Below, in pieces: positions 34,176 through 46,284 of a stretch of DNA of 64,000 nucleotides (positions within the stretch are counted from its first letter, which is position 1; the number at the start of each line of letters is the position of its first letter). The notes under the pieces were generated by a model. It was not told where the DNA came from, ran no database searches, and saw nothing but the letters and a program-made list of their open reading frames with translations. Source of the DNA: Rhytidiadelphus loreus. Taxonomy: Eukaryota; Streptophyta; Bryopsida; Hypnales; Hylocomiaceae. A program made the position numbers and the translations under genes. The stretch spans positions 48,731,025 to 48,795,024 of the forward strand of contig OX344763.1 in NCBI GenBank assembly GCA_947034895.1, read 5' to 3'.

Positions 34176-35264
34176 ACAGTCTGAATAAAAAAAATAAAAA
34201 AATAAAAAATCGTTTTTTTGGTACATCTTGAACTAGTTAGGCACTTATCTACTTCTTCCCAGTTGAAAAAATCGTATAACTGGAGCAAGCTTAATTTCCA
34301 ACACATTGTCATACAAAGTTCTGTAAACTATAGTTTCCATTCATTGTCCATATATGACTAGCTATGATAAACAAGACTTTAATCGAAAGTGGTAGAATCA
34401 ACAAAATAGAATAAATCCATGTAATAGAGTTTTGGCATAACCATTTGAACATGGAGAACTTCTAAAACATTTAAGCAACATCAAAGTATGAGAATATTGT
34501 AGATAATCGCAATTATCTTGAGTCCAAAATTCCTCCAAGAGGTTTGGGGCCTCACTTGTGCCCATCCCAAAAATCAACACACAAAAATGCAAGATTAGTG
34601 AGGATACAACAGGTGTCTTAAGCCCACAAACGCGTGTTATAGCTTTCGCTTGGAAAAAAACATAAACAACATGTATGCAATAAACTCAATCAATCAAAAA
34701 AACCTGTGAAGCAGTGGTTTGGGAAGAAGCCATGTGTAGCAATTAGGTGAAAATCCACAGCAGCTAGCAGTTAAGCGAAAATCCACAGCAGGTAGCAGTA
34801 AGCAGAAAATTCTGAAATGCCCTCTTCATAGTTCTACTACTAATATGCAGCAGTGCTACATCCAGGCATTCAGGCCGAAATTGCCTCAAGTCATAATAAG
34901 GCAGTCAAGTCCAGTACTAGCTTGTGCAGGCATAGTTTGACATAATGGCTAGTTATTGTAAATGCTTCCATAATCAATTTCATAACTCTTGCTGATGTGC
35001 TTAGATACCACTAAGCATCATATACAAATATTCAAGATCTGAAAAATAAATGCGTTTAGCTGTGTTGGTTAATTGCTAGCAAAACCTCTCATAAATCTTT
35101 AAGCAAGCGGTAGAGTGGCAATTAGTAAGCCATGTTACTAATATGTTTAGTAAAGAGGCTAGAAGCATATAGTTATCATTTCAAGTTTATTAGCACAATC
35201 AGCCCTATGAGGATTTCAATGTACCAACAAACTAGTAGTTTACTTGCTAGCAGAGCCTTTAAAG

Positions 35265-35482
35265 AAAAAAAATAGGGAATCAAAAAAATGTAAAATCATT
35301 GTTCAAACACATTCTATTTAAAGAAATAGAATGTAAAAAAATAGGGAATAAAAAAAAAAGTGTAAAATCATTGTTCAAACACATTCTATTTGAAGAAATA
35401 GAATGTAAAAAAATAGGGAATCAAAAAAATGTACAATTATTGTACAAACACATTCTATTTGAAGAAATAGATTGTAAAAAGG
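35265..35482 (+). repeat. Threefold tandem, about 75-bp unit
   Basis: Each unit has CAAACACATTCTATTT, GAAGAAATAGAATGTAAA and AAATAGGGAAT. AAATAGAATG and CATTCTATTT make an internal inverted repeat in each unit. The overlapping open frame is a repeat artefact. Confidence 0.8.
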
Positions 35483-35698
35483 CTCTTGTGGATATTTAAT
35501 TAAATTTCAGGGCTTTATTCCTGCAAGTGTTAGTTTTGGGAAATTAAATCCCAAAGCTTTTGTCACCATCTTGCTATTGTTAATTTCTAGTATTCTATCT
35601 TAAACACATGTCATGTGACTAGTGCTTAAAAATGAAATCTAGAAAAAAATTAAAAATAAAAATAAAAATAAAAATAAAAATTTAATTCATTCATTACT

Positions 35699-35777
35699 GC
35701 AGTCCGACCTGGTAGTCTCCGTGCCAAGTCGGACTGCTGGTTCTTCGACGTTCCCACAGTCCGGGAACGTCGGAGAA
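35699..35777. repeat. Two adjacent GC-rich hairpins
   Basis: Hairpin 1: GCAGTCCGAC (35,699-35,708) pairs with GTCGGACTGC (35,728-35,737). Hairpin 2: TTCTTCGACGTTCCC (35,741-35,755) pairs with GGGAACGTCGGAGAA (35,763-35,777) with one mismatch, around a 7-nt loop. Only 3 bp separate them. Not a tRNA. No function assigned. Confidence 0.75.
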
Positions 35778-36127
35778 CTCAGGGTCTTCCACTGGCTTGA
35801 AATCTAATGTAATGATAGTGGAAGACATAGTGTTGAAAATGACATAACATAGTCATTGAGTTTGAAATCCTCAAAAATGAAATAAAAACAGATGGAAGGT
35901 TCTTTGTATTGTATATTGAGGACACTATCTTTGAAGTGTACAAAAACCACAATTTTAATAGTTCCGGACACAATTTGAAAGAACTATAAATTTTTAAAGT
36001 ATAATATCATTTGAGTTTGAGAGATCGCAATGCTATTCAGATCCTAGCTTGCATTGTGATCTAATGGGTTCCAAAACAGGTTATGTTCAGGTGAATTGGA
36101 GATCATAACACAGCCTTGCCATTCCTT

Positions 36128-36143
36128 CTCTCGGCCCCGAGAG
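36128..36143. promoter_or_regulatory. Gene C palindrome, downstream copy
   Basis: CTCTCGG, spacer CC, CCGAGAG: perfect 7-bp arms. It lies about 300 bp beyond the 3' end of gene C. Related copies cluster in the 5' part of the gene (38.8-39.6 kb). Confidence 0.65.
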
Positions 36144-36436
36144 GTATCACATGGCAAGAGAACATTGATCAATCCAAAATGGAACTTGCGTGAAAAACAT
36201 ACTTGATTTTGAACTAGTCGTTGAGAATTAAGAGACCATTACCAACCCAAAATATTGAAGACTAGATAGTATAATGTGTACATATCATATTTGACCCTAT
36301 AACAAAATAACTATAGAAATAAGAAGTTCAAAACAATAAAATTATAGTTGTATTGCTTATTATAAGCCATGCAAAAAAACAAGGTAATAGAAAAGGAGGA
36401 ATGTGATCCAGAAGAGTGATCTACCTAAAAGTAGAA

Positions 36437-39400
36437 TCACGTAGATGAAGAAGACATTGACTGACAGTCGTCACTACTGTCAATGCAGGAAGGCTCCTCA
36501 TCTACTTCGACGGTGGTCACATCTAAAAACTGCAATACCCTAGGGTTTAAAGTGGCAGTCTTATCCCGTCTCGGGATCAATCTGTGGGATGCATAATCCA
36601 TTGCTAAAGCCTCAGCATACGGGGGTAGTATATAGGGTTTATCCGGGCTCGAAAAAAACTCGGGAAGTGAATAGAACGGCTGGTATATAGCCTCGGTGCA
36701 AATCACGCTGCGAAAAGAACATGGAGAGTTAGAAATGATAATGCTTTGTGGCAACACTTGACAGTGAAGAAGAAAAACAAATTAAGGGAAAACTTACTTA
36801 TTGAATCGAGATTTCTTCACGACCTGTAGTACAAGAACATCCTCAACGTCAGGGTCATCTGATACCAAAGACACAGGTGCCGGTGTGACTAGGACAACCT
36901 CATCCTTACGAATAAGAGGAGCCAGGAGCGCATCGAAGATTGTCTTGTCTTCTTCCAAGGCAATGATATGCCTGTCTAAAAGCCTACAAGCGTGGATGGC
37001 GGCACCTGCATCATGTGAGGAGAGTTTATATTTGAATACTAATAGAATGTGTAGAACAAATTAGGAGCTTCAAATGTCATTAGAATGTGAAAGAAAGTTT
37101 GTAGAAATTACCAGTTGAGGCTGTACAATCCATAACAATGTCACCCGGCAAAGATGATGCTTCAATGAACATCTGCATAAATCGAGGGTCTTTCTCACGT
37201 GCCCCCCTCCAAGGAGTATTGTTGTCCCTCGCTCTTGTCTCCGCCTTTGTATAATTCTGTAGAATGTCATCGCGGGCAACATCTACTCCAAGTGCCTTCA
37301 ACTTTGGGCATTCTTGGAATGCGAACTTTGAAGGTCCAACCTCCGGCAAATTCCTCACCCACAGTGAGATTCCAAAACGCAACGTCTGTACAATAAGACA
37401 AGTCAATGTCAAAAAAAAATTGTAGAAATTAGAAGAGAATTCAATAATATCTCAGAAACTACAGATGAATGCAAAACATATCGTAGAAGAACGATCCAAA
37501 GGTGACTCAACCACAGTGTCCTCTTTGTAGGACCGTACAGCAGTGTCCGCTGCAGCCGCAATCTCATACTGTAGTAATAAATAGATAAAAAGATGTGAGA
37601 TACAAAATTAAAACATATAATAAACGAAAAGGCACAATAAAATGTAGATGATAATTGGGAGAACATACACGATATATAAATGCCGTGAAAACCTCCGTCG
37701 ACATGTTGTACCAAGATTTTCTTAAATTTTGAATGCACTTAGTCATCTCCGAGGGACTAAGATGCTTAGAAAACTTGTCCAAAGACATGACACCATATTT
37801 GCGCACACGATATAACGTGTGTACCAAGTTGGTCTTGATGAATGAATTCTCCGTATGTCTGCAATAATTGGAATAAGAATTTAATAGACATTACAGTTTT
37901 CATAGAGAAAACAACGAAAGGCAAAGACAATTGAGGATCTGGGTAAACGTACTTGTTGATGTCATGCATAACATGCATGACAGCTCCAATACGACCCTTG
38001 GTCTCTAATATAATAAAATCCACCGAAACATGCCAATTTCGATCATCTGAATGGTGTTTCGAAATGTAGGATGTCCATACAAGCAGTCGATGGTTGCTGT
38101 CGCAAACGAAGAATTTTGAATTCTGCAGATGCTGTAACGCAGGGGTACCAGTCAAATAGGAATTGAAAATGTCGTTTTCTTCATTCCAATGTGGTCCCCA
38201 AGAAGCTTTATCACTTGCAGTCACGGACTCTTCCTCGCCCTACTCATTCATAACTGAAATATATAAGGTTGCCCTGCCTTCAATATAACCGTGGACATAA
38301 TCTTGCTCTAGCCTAGTCAAGTGACATTGTAACGTTGGCCTAACCATTGGCATCTGCACAAGACGACACAACGGAATTCGAAGTCGAGAAACCCCATAGG
38401 GTTTCATACGAAGGTCAGAGATGGTAGCCACGGAATTGACTTTCTGAGATCTGCGAAAAGCATCTTCGGAGGTCCAATTATTTGTAGGCTCCTCATCATT
38501 GCATGCATCATCTTCCATGTCCTCCGTCGTCCCAATTCCAGGTTGTTCAATTGTGTGGGATTCAAGCATAGATGATTGAACGCCAGCCTCTGCAACTCGA
38601 CGTACTTGTTGAGGCTCAACCTGCAAAATCGAGAACATGAAGCACTACATCAACATCAACCCTAGGAGATACGGTTGTACTCATTTCATGGACTAAGTTT
38701 TCACATAAACTAAACAAACAGTGCAAGGGAAGAAAGTGACGACCTAGAATTCAGGCATTAAAATAGAAACTGTGTCCTGTTATAATACCCAAAAACCAAT
38801 TCGATAAATCTTAGTCTTGCTCTCAGTGCCGAGAGGACAAAAAATGACACTTACCATTGATTACACAATAATGACAACCCTGCACACAATGGTCAAGCCT
38901 TACCGTATTCATAGCGAACCTACCCACGACCAAATCGCTAACTCCTGTCTGGGTCAGAAGCTCATAGTCACACCTGCAAGTAAAAATAGTTCGCCTTGGG
39001 GCCGAGAGGAAGAATTCTCTCCTGGCATCTGATAATATATGGTACATGATCCTAATTTCATAATCAAAAGTCCTTAACTAGAATTATCTCTCGTCCTCGA
39101 GAAGTAGCCAATCCAAAACAATGACTACCAAGAATCCACTGTGAAGGACACTTCTAGGCGCCAAGAGGTAGAATATCGAGCATGATGATTTCCGAAGAAT
39201 TCAAATACTACTGAACGTACATATCAACATTCAGAGGACGCGGTCACCTCTCGGAGCCGAAAGCGGAGTGTTTCGTATCAGGTGTTGATGGGAACTATAT
39301 AATTTTCAATTTTCCGGGAACTAATGGCATCTTTCTAGAATTTCACGAAGAAAATCTGAGTACGTAATTGATCAGTGCTGACCCACAGATTGTCAAAAAC

Positions 39401-39884
39401 CTGGAGCGAGAAGGGAAGAGGGCTCTCTACGAAGGAAAAAAAACTAGGCCCCGACGCCGAGAGGACTACTTGTGGATGTCCAAGCTGATCCACAGCTTGT
39501 CAACAAACCAAAGCGAGAAGGGATCAGGGCTCTCCCCGAAGAAAATAAAAATGCAATCTGGCGCCAAGAGGACTACCTGAGGACTACCATATGATCTAGT
39601 GGTGAATTGCCTTCAACGGGTTCTCGTAGATCACGCCCTTCAATTGTCATTGCCGCCAAGGCATTTCAAAGTTCTTCGATATCTCTTTGCTACTTCGCGA
39701 TGATGTCATTCTTTTTCCATACTTGGATAGTCAAGTTATTGGAATCTTTGTTCAACTGATGAATGACACCGTTCTTCTCTTCCAATTCAGTCCTCAAAGT
39801 ACAAATTATAAGAGCTGCGATTTCTTCATCCCTGACCTCGACATCTTCATCCACTTGAGTAAACATGGCTACTTCTAAGGTCAT
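36437..39884 (-). pseudogene. Gene C: ParB-like plus methyltransferase-like protein, multi-exon
   Basis: Minus-strand gene. Exons I can place: 39884-39690 (MTLEVAMFTQ, coiled-coil-like; stops at TAG 39690), 38620-37953, 37858-37669, about 37568-37463, 37385-37112, 37005-36798 and 36707-36437, most with clean GT-AG ends. ParB-like box: FFVCDSNHRLLVWTSYI, which recalls DGNHR of ParB/sulfiredoxin folds. Methyltransferase motif I is split by an intron: EASSLPGDIVMDCTASTG then AAIHACRLLDRHIIALEED, the clearest SAM-site-like segment in the window. No DPPY box is seen. An in-frame TAG at 38240-38242 interrupts the ParB-like region, and one junction (near 37,463) does not keep frame, so the copy is probably inactive. 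Sequence is far from gene 1 of A and B, but the domain order is the same. Element B is inserted just upstream of the start codon. Confidence 0.65.
38800..39600 (-). promoter_or_regulatory. Cluster of gene C palindromes in its 5' intron region
   Basis: About seven variants of CTCTCGG-NN-CCGAGAG: near 38,820 (CTCTCAGTGCCGAGAG), 38,993, 39,089 (CTCTCGTCCTCGAGAAG), 39,151, 39,248 (CTCTCGGAGCCGAAAG), 39,448 and 39,558. The last two lie in a direct repeat of about 105 bp (39,375-39,590). The cluster lies between the first coding exon and the 38,620 exon, so it is probably intronic, as in genes 1 of A and B. Confidence 0.65.
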
Positions 39885-39912
39885 TCAATTGGCCCTTTTG
39901 GCTTTGTTGCGC

Positions 39913-39945
39913 CATTAACGCTATATTCATTATAATGGGATGTAA
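39913..39945 (+). repeat. Left terminus and TSD of element B
   Basis: CATT (39,913-39,916) followed by AACGCTATATTCATTATA and ATGGGA. The left end differs from the right by G for A at position 4. Confidence 0.85.
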
Positions 39946-40366
39946 GGGCTCTTCCAAAATAATATTAGACATTTGAAGACACAATTAGCGGTTCAAACAA
40001 GTTGCAATTTAGCTCGATAATCACTCAATTAAATAGTTCAAAGTTACAGTTTCCATTAAAATGGGAGTCATATGATCAATAAATGCCTTAACAAAAACAT
40101 CATTTGAATTAGCAAGCCAAGAATTTCAAGAATTCCAGACACAAATATACGTAAAATGTAATAGCAAATATATTAATAATGTATACATATTGCACTTGCT
40201 ACATAAATATTGAAGATACAACACCAAAACATATTTTATGCACCTAAAATCGACATAGCACTCCACGACAATGTGAAAGCTTAGTTTACATAAACATCAA
40301 AATCAAATAGCACTCTACCAAATACTCCTATGAAAGTAGTGAAAATCACTCCAACCACCGCTTTAT

Positions 40367-43204
40367 CTACGACGAAGCATATAAATTCAAGCTCTGGTTA
40401 ATGACTTCAATCTGAGCAGCTGGGATCTTGATCAAACATTGTCGAGTACCATTTCTGATATGAGACTTCCACGCAGTCATGAGAGCATCTGTATGTTGCC
40501 AAAGTGGCGGTTCAGTCTCATCAACCTTCCGAAGTAGGCCTGTTTCGCTGTCCCATCCACTGTATAGATCTTGGACATCTTGATTCCTTGATGTTGGACG
40601 AAAGTATTGAATGAGCACGCAATTCGGATGTTCAGGGTTACAGTTTGGATTAGACATCGCCCTTGCAATCCAAACTGGATGGCTATCACCATCCGCGGGT
40701 CGAACTGCAACAAAATAGCCTTCGTAAAGATCTCGAGCCACCCTAAAGGACGGTTGTGGGCGACCTAACAAAGGCCCCCCGTCATCCTCTGCAAACTCTT
40801 CACGGTCCTCACCATCTTCATCTAATTCATCCACCTGAGTTGCTTCAACACATGTCGTTGGCCAAAAACCATCCTTCAAAACAGTAGAAGCTGGTACCGG
40901 ATCTAGCATGGCAACCTTTACATCACGCCAATAGTGCACCACATGCTCGTAGCGCCTCCGATTTTCTCCACTAATGTCTGCCGTGCACAAGTTCTCCCAA
41001 TACTTAAGAAATCCTGATATACCTTTCAAAATTTCATCCAAGCCTCTCATTGCCTTCTGCGGAACTGGTAACGGCACTCCACGTGGCCATAAGCTTTGCC
41101 CCTCCACATCTTCTTTCCACAATTTGATACCCCTGCCTTCTTCTCCTAGCCACTCCACATCAGTGCAAAACAATTTGTACTTCATGACTGGGCATCCAGT
41201 TGAATCCAAATAGAACTTCACCTGTTGTGGTCTTGTGTGACCTACTAGAATCTCACTACCATCCACAAATGTGCCTGCAATGAAACCTTTGAAATCAGGA
41301 ACCTCTTCAATGAGGTGAGGGATGGTGGGAATAGATTCCACATCCATAAACGACTTCATAAGTGTCAGAATTGTAGGGAAGTTCTCCTTCTTCAATTGCA
41401 TACTCCATCTCCCAAACAACGCATCAATGTCGTCATGCATATGCCCAACAATCATAAAGTTGACATATACTTCACGGAAGATCTTGTTTGCCACAAGAAG
41501 AGACCAAAAACAATAAACATATCTGTTTTTATTGTCCCCAGTGGCATTGTCCATTTGCACATTTAGAATGGGGGGCAATGGCATATCTGGAACTAAGACA
41601 ACCGGTCGCGGAGGAAGTGATGCTTCGCACATCTCTGCACCTTTGAGGACGGCCTTGAACAAATTTGTAGACCCGGCACCCTCAAACAATTTCTGAGTAG
41701 AAGATTTTGGCGACAATTCAAGATCTCGCAATAACTTGGCCATGGAACCAATGGTATAGTTTGAATCATGTGGAAAGAGATCCAAGCCATAATGTGCATA
41801 ACGCACATCACCATGACCATGCGCAATCATGCCAGTCACGGACACAGGCAACTTCATGAGGCCATCAACATCCTTTGTCTTGTGAGAGAAGGCTGGACAA
41901 GCTGTCTTTGAATGATCCATCTTATCGTGCATGATCGTGAGGCACTCATGAGGAAAATTCTGTGAACGGTATCGATTTGCATAGTACAGCTCTCGGTGAG
42001 CGCGAGCAATGGCAAGATGTTTGTCTAGCCTCCTGGACCACTTTAGAGCACTATGAGACCCTGCAAGACAACCTTTCCTGAGCTCTTGCAATTTGTCACA
42101 AGTACCGCATCGAGCAAAGTTGTCACCTGGCTTTTTGATGTCAAACTCAGAAAACCTGGAAGATCTAATCTTGCTCAAGCTAGAAGTTGAAACCTCCTAC
42201 AATCCGAAAGCAGCGTTGACCTCATTGATTTCTTTCATCTTCCCCTTCCATTGAAAGGTAGCCGGGAGAATCATAGACACAACCTTGTCCCCTGATTTCA
42301 ATGTCCGAGAACAATGTGGCATGTGATCTGCCTCCTTCTCAAGAATACACTTCAAAGTAGCAGTAGCTTGTTCAGTGTGTTTCCTTGGCTTCAACAATCC
42401 CGTATTGCCGTGGTCCATGGCCTCCTTACCATGCCTCATGAACGACAAGTAGCGGTAGAATGTGGTCTCTGGAACTCCAGAAATATGCATCCAAGCTCGC
42501 ATGCACACATGCACCTCTTCAATTGTCACCATCTTCCTCCCACGTGAATCAAGATGAATTGACCTATGCACCTCAGTCTTCATGAACGCTCGATGCTTGA
42601 ACGACGAATTATGATACATGCGTTCACGGAAGGCTCTAATTTTTTCCCTTGGAAATGGTTGAATGCAATTGTGACTGCAGCAAACTTTGTTAGACATCGC
42701 ATTGATAGAATCTTGAGTAAGGAGTTTCTTGTATCGGAGAGAAGACTCGCACGGCGGGTTTCGTAGGATACTTGTGTAAGGCCGAGCAGATGTCAAAGAT
42801 GGCGGGTTTAGCAGACTTGCTTGTTGAGCGTTGAATTTAGCCCTCAACTCATGGTCATGCAGACTTGCTCCATGGCAGTGGACTAAAGTTATAGGCCAAC
42901 CTATCAATGAGTAAATTGCCTCATGGGAAATGTCTACCTCAGAGTACGTGTTTGAAATGTGAACTTCTACATGCGTATCACCCAGAGGACCATTCGTACC
43001 CAGAACCAGATCAGAGTTCACGCTATGACAAGTACCTTCTGCCACAAGTGTCCCTTCGACATTGTAAAGAGTAACGCATTTAGTATTCCAGAGTCGACGT
43101 GGAAGCCCTTCGCATTCTGGAATGACATCATTCCTCCGCTCAGGAGCTTGTAGTTCATCATCAGATGTATCCATATTGTCAACATCTAGCGCAACGGAAG
43201 CCAT
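40367..43204 (-). pseudogene. Element B gene T: DDE-type transposase (DUF7869-like), one in-frame TAG
   Basis: 946 codons, exactly the length of the element A copy, with a single TAG at 42197-42199 where A has Lys. Start at 43204 (MASVALDVDN) by alignment; the frame opens 11 codons earlier. The N-terminal region contains LYNVEGTLVAEGTCHSVNS, DUF8039-like. Catalytic-core candidates: HDKMDHSKT, QMDNATGDNKNRYVYCFW and GHMHDDIDALFGRW (A has GHTHDDID). C-terminal Glu/Asp-rich segment, then PVWIARAMSNPN and QYFRPTSRNQDVQDLY, shared with A. Suppression or repair of one codon would make it full length. The 5' side faces the B1 palindrome array. Confidence 0.85.
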
Positions 43205-43289
43205 GATCCCTGGACGAAAAGAATTAACCACAAGCATTAGAATTGGTCGAGGACCTGACGCAGGGTGGCCAACATAGAAATCGAATTAC

Positions 43290-44215
43290 AAGAAGCTCGA
43301 AAGCACTTCAGCGCGACCCGTGCTGAACTCTACATCTTCTTGAAATGATTAGTCTTTCTGAAGTTAATTGGGGTCTATACATCTGATCTGGTCAAGTTGA
43401 TGTATCATTTCAAGTGAGGAAATTGTTTCAAATTACTTGGAGATCACACTTCAACGCGATCAGCGCAAAAGTATAATTTAGGGAACGTCTCTCAGAAGTG
43501 TCGTCACCAAGTCACTTCTGTCACCAAATCACTTTAGAGAGACCAGCGCTGAATTGTAATCTAGGATGGAGGCATAGAACTTCATTTCACCATGACTAGC
43601 GTTGGATTGTAGTTTTGTTCTCATATCCTGGAAATGCATTTCAGCACTGGTCACGCTGAATTGTAGTTTCCTGATGTCATCCAGGAAATGCATTTCAGCG
43701 TTGGTCGCGCTGAATTGTAGTTTCATGATTACATCCCGGAAATGCATTTTAGCGCGACTATCGTTGATAGTAGCTTCATGATGACATACCCGAAATGCAT
43801 TTCAGCGTTGGTCGCGTTGAATTGTAATTTCATGATTACATCCCAGAAATGAATTTCAGAGCGACTATCGCTGAATTGTAGCTTCATAATGACATACCCG
43901 AAATGCCTTTCAGTGCTGGTCGCGCTGATTGAATTGTAATTTCATGATTACATCCCGGAAATGCATTTCAACGAGACTAACTCTGAATTGTAGCTTCATG
44001 ATGACATATCCGAAATGCATTTCAGCTCTGGTCGCGCTGAATTGTAGTTTCATGATTACATCCCGGAAATGCATTTCAGAGTGACTAGAGCTGAATTGTA
44101 TCTTCATGATGACATACCCGAAATGCATTTCAGCTCTGGTCGCGCTTAAATGTAGTTTCGTGATGCCATCCAGGAATTGCATTTCAGCGTGACTAGCGCT
44201 GAACTGTAGTTTTTA
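43290..44215 (-). promoter_or_regulatory. Array B1: about 15 copies of the element B palindrome
   Basis: Tandem array with a unit of about 55 bp from 43,580 on, more degenerate before. Consensus TTCAG, then CGTTGGTCGCG (or CGCGACTATCG), then CTGAA with TTGTAG after it, separated by TTTCATGATTACATCCCG or TTCATGATGACATACCCG spacers. It occupies the same place as array A1 and has the same outer arms with a different core. Minus-strand frames such as MHFRDVIMKLQFSA are repeat artefacts. Confidence 0.85.
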
Positions 44216-45304
44216 TTTGTTTTGCAATACAAGTTAAAGGAATTATTTACGTAATATTTTCTATATTTAGAAAGTCCATAATTTACGGCATCATTTAAAG
44301 AGGTCTTCCACATTCTCGAAGACGCAATCTTCGAATGTCGTAAGAAACTCAAAATCTGAAGGACAGTCTGAGCTACTCCTAATCGCAAAATGAAATGCAC
44401 AAAAGAAAACTAAACACTTGCGCAGAATCATTGAAAAAGTAGGATTGACAGGACATATGCACACCTAGAAACTGCTGAATGAAGAATGCTTGTATTTTCC
44501 AGAAGGGAGGTTTCACTTACTGTAATAGCTATGCAATGGATCTCCTCCTCCAACAATACGTCGAACAAAAACTGCCGCGGTACTACTACAACTACAAAAC
44601 GATACTACAACAACTCATCAGAATACAGAACAATACAACCGTAAAGCTAAGCAGCCGAAAACAATGCACGCAGAAGTCGACGCAATTGAAGAGAAAGATG
44701 GAAGCAATCGTCTGCAACTGAAGTGCGGCGTCAACTCAACTCTTCAGCGGGAAAGAAACTGCGCGAACTGAGTCCTCCATTTTGAACACTCACATTCTAA
44801 ATTCATGTGTTCCTGAAATCACGTCCAGGTTTTCCCGAAATCATGATGGCCTTACCAATTGTACAGCAGAATATGGCATGCACTTTATAGTTCTATGACT
44901 GGCCTCACATAAATTGTCGGGTCACCACACTTTTTGCTAAATTCCATCCACAAATGCGTGTTGACTTTAGTACATTGTAGTGGCATCTTTTCCCTTACAA
45001 TCTTGAAATGTCGCCAGTAGAAGTTGTTGTGCATATCCTTCTCTGCACTTGAGTTTAATATTAGGAAATGAAGGTTCTCTTATATAGAATAACCAACTGG
45101 CGGCTACTTAGGTTCGCCATATATATATTAGAAAGTAGAAAATTTTATTATTTTTCGGAGGAATTTCTACTGGAGAAATGCACCTTCATTCCTGTGTCCT
45201 TCATCTTCAGTGGGCCCTTTTTTTGGAAATGAGAACGTTCATTTTCCAAATAAATTGTAAATAAAGAATGTTCAAGGAATGTTTCTTTCTTGGAATACGA
45301 ATGG

Positions 45305-45340
45305 AGGGTTTAGGGTCTTAGGGTTTGGGGTTTAGGTTTG
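45305..45340 (+). repeat. Degenerate telomere-type tract
   Basis: GGGTTTAGGG, TCTTAGGG, TTTGGGG and TTTAGG in succession, 5.4 kb from the left end of element B; element A has its tract 5.7 kb from its left end. Confidence 0.7.
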
Positions 45341-45833
45341 AAGAGCCACGCAGAAATTACAAATAAATTACTTCTCATACCTATTAAGAAAAATAAAATT
45401 TACGGTTCCAGAACTTCAATCTTCTAACATACAAAATGCGTAAGTAACAAAAAAATCCGCATGCTTGCCCTTTAATTTTAGGGTTCTTGTAATCTCTATT
45501 CAAACCAAAAGAATAAAAAAATAGTGCAAATGCAAAAAATGCAAGGAAGATTGAAATTGCGAAAAAAATTATGTAGCGAACTTTACAATTTAGTATGCAA
45601 AATATTTCGTGAAATATTCCAAGACAATTCAAAAATTACATACGCAATTGAAAGTCTCCATTTTTAGTATATTTAAAACAATAAAGGACATGTAAAAATC
45701 ATGAAGAACTCCAATTCAATGTGAACATAATACAAACATTATACATCCTACTAAAAAGTATGAAATTTTAAGCCAATGAAAAAAAAATATTGAATGTAGA
45801 AGTTTGAAATGGACTAAATCTCAATCATTCGAT

Positions 45834-46268
45834 AAAATATAATGTTCAAGTTGCAAACGGCCGAAGCACTTGCAACATGTAAAAAAAATAGGATTTGCAT
45901 AATTGTATGGAAATGCAAACAAGAGTAAAATAATGGAAAAGAGAAAACACACGTGTGAGTCCTGTACTTTGAAGCCCACCAATCACAAACTCATGGAATT
46001 TGTACGTGGAAGAGTGAAAAAAAATATAATGTTCAAGTTGCAAACGGCCGAAGCACTTGCAACGTGTAAAAAAAAATAGGATTTGCATAATTGTATGGAA
46101 ATGCAAACAAGAGTAAAATAATGGAAAAGAGAAAACACACGTGTGAGTCCTGTACTTTGAAGCCCACCAATCACAAACTCATGGAATTTGTACGTGGAAG
46201 AGTGAAAAAAAATATAATGTTCAAGTTGCAAATGGCCGAAGCATTTGCAACGTGTAAAAAGAAATAGG
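45834..46268 (+). repeat. Tandem repeat, period 187-188 bp, about 2.3 copies
   Basis: AATGTTCAAGTTGCAAA recurs at 45,841, 46,028 and 46,216, followed each time by CGGCCGAAGCACTTGCAAC or a close variant. The copies are almost identical, so the duplication is recent. Confidence 0.85.
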
Positions 46269-46284
46269 ATTTGCGTAATGGAAA

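Larger units (their letters stand above)
33740..36430. other. AT-rich spacer with hairpins and a short tandem
   Basis: No gene. Contains a 12-bp-stem hairpin (34,140-34,175), a threefold tandem (35,265-35,482), two adjacent GC-rich hairpins (35,699-35,777) and one perfect-arm copy of the gene C palindrome (36,128-36,143). The rest is low-complexity. Confidence 0.55.

Noticed and set aside
34073..34592. Minus-strand frames in 34.1-34.6 kb
   Set aside because: Low-complexity Phe-rich translations of AT-rich DNA with no conserved motif.
43529..44182. Minus-strand frames repeating MHFRDVIMKLQFSA
   Set aside because: They are translations of the 55-bp palindrome array.
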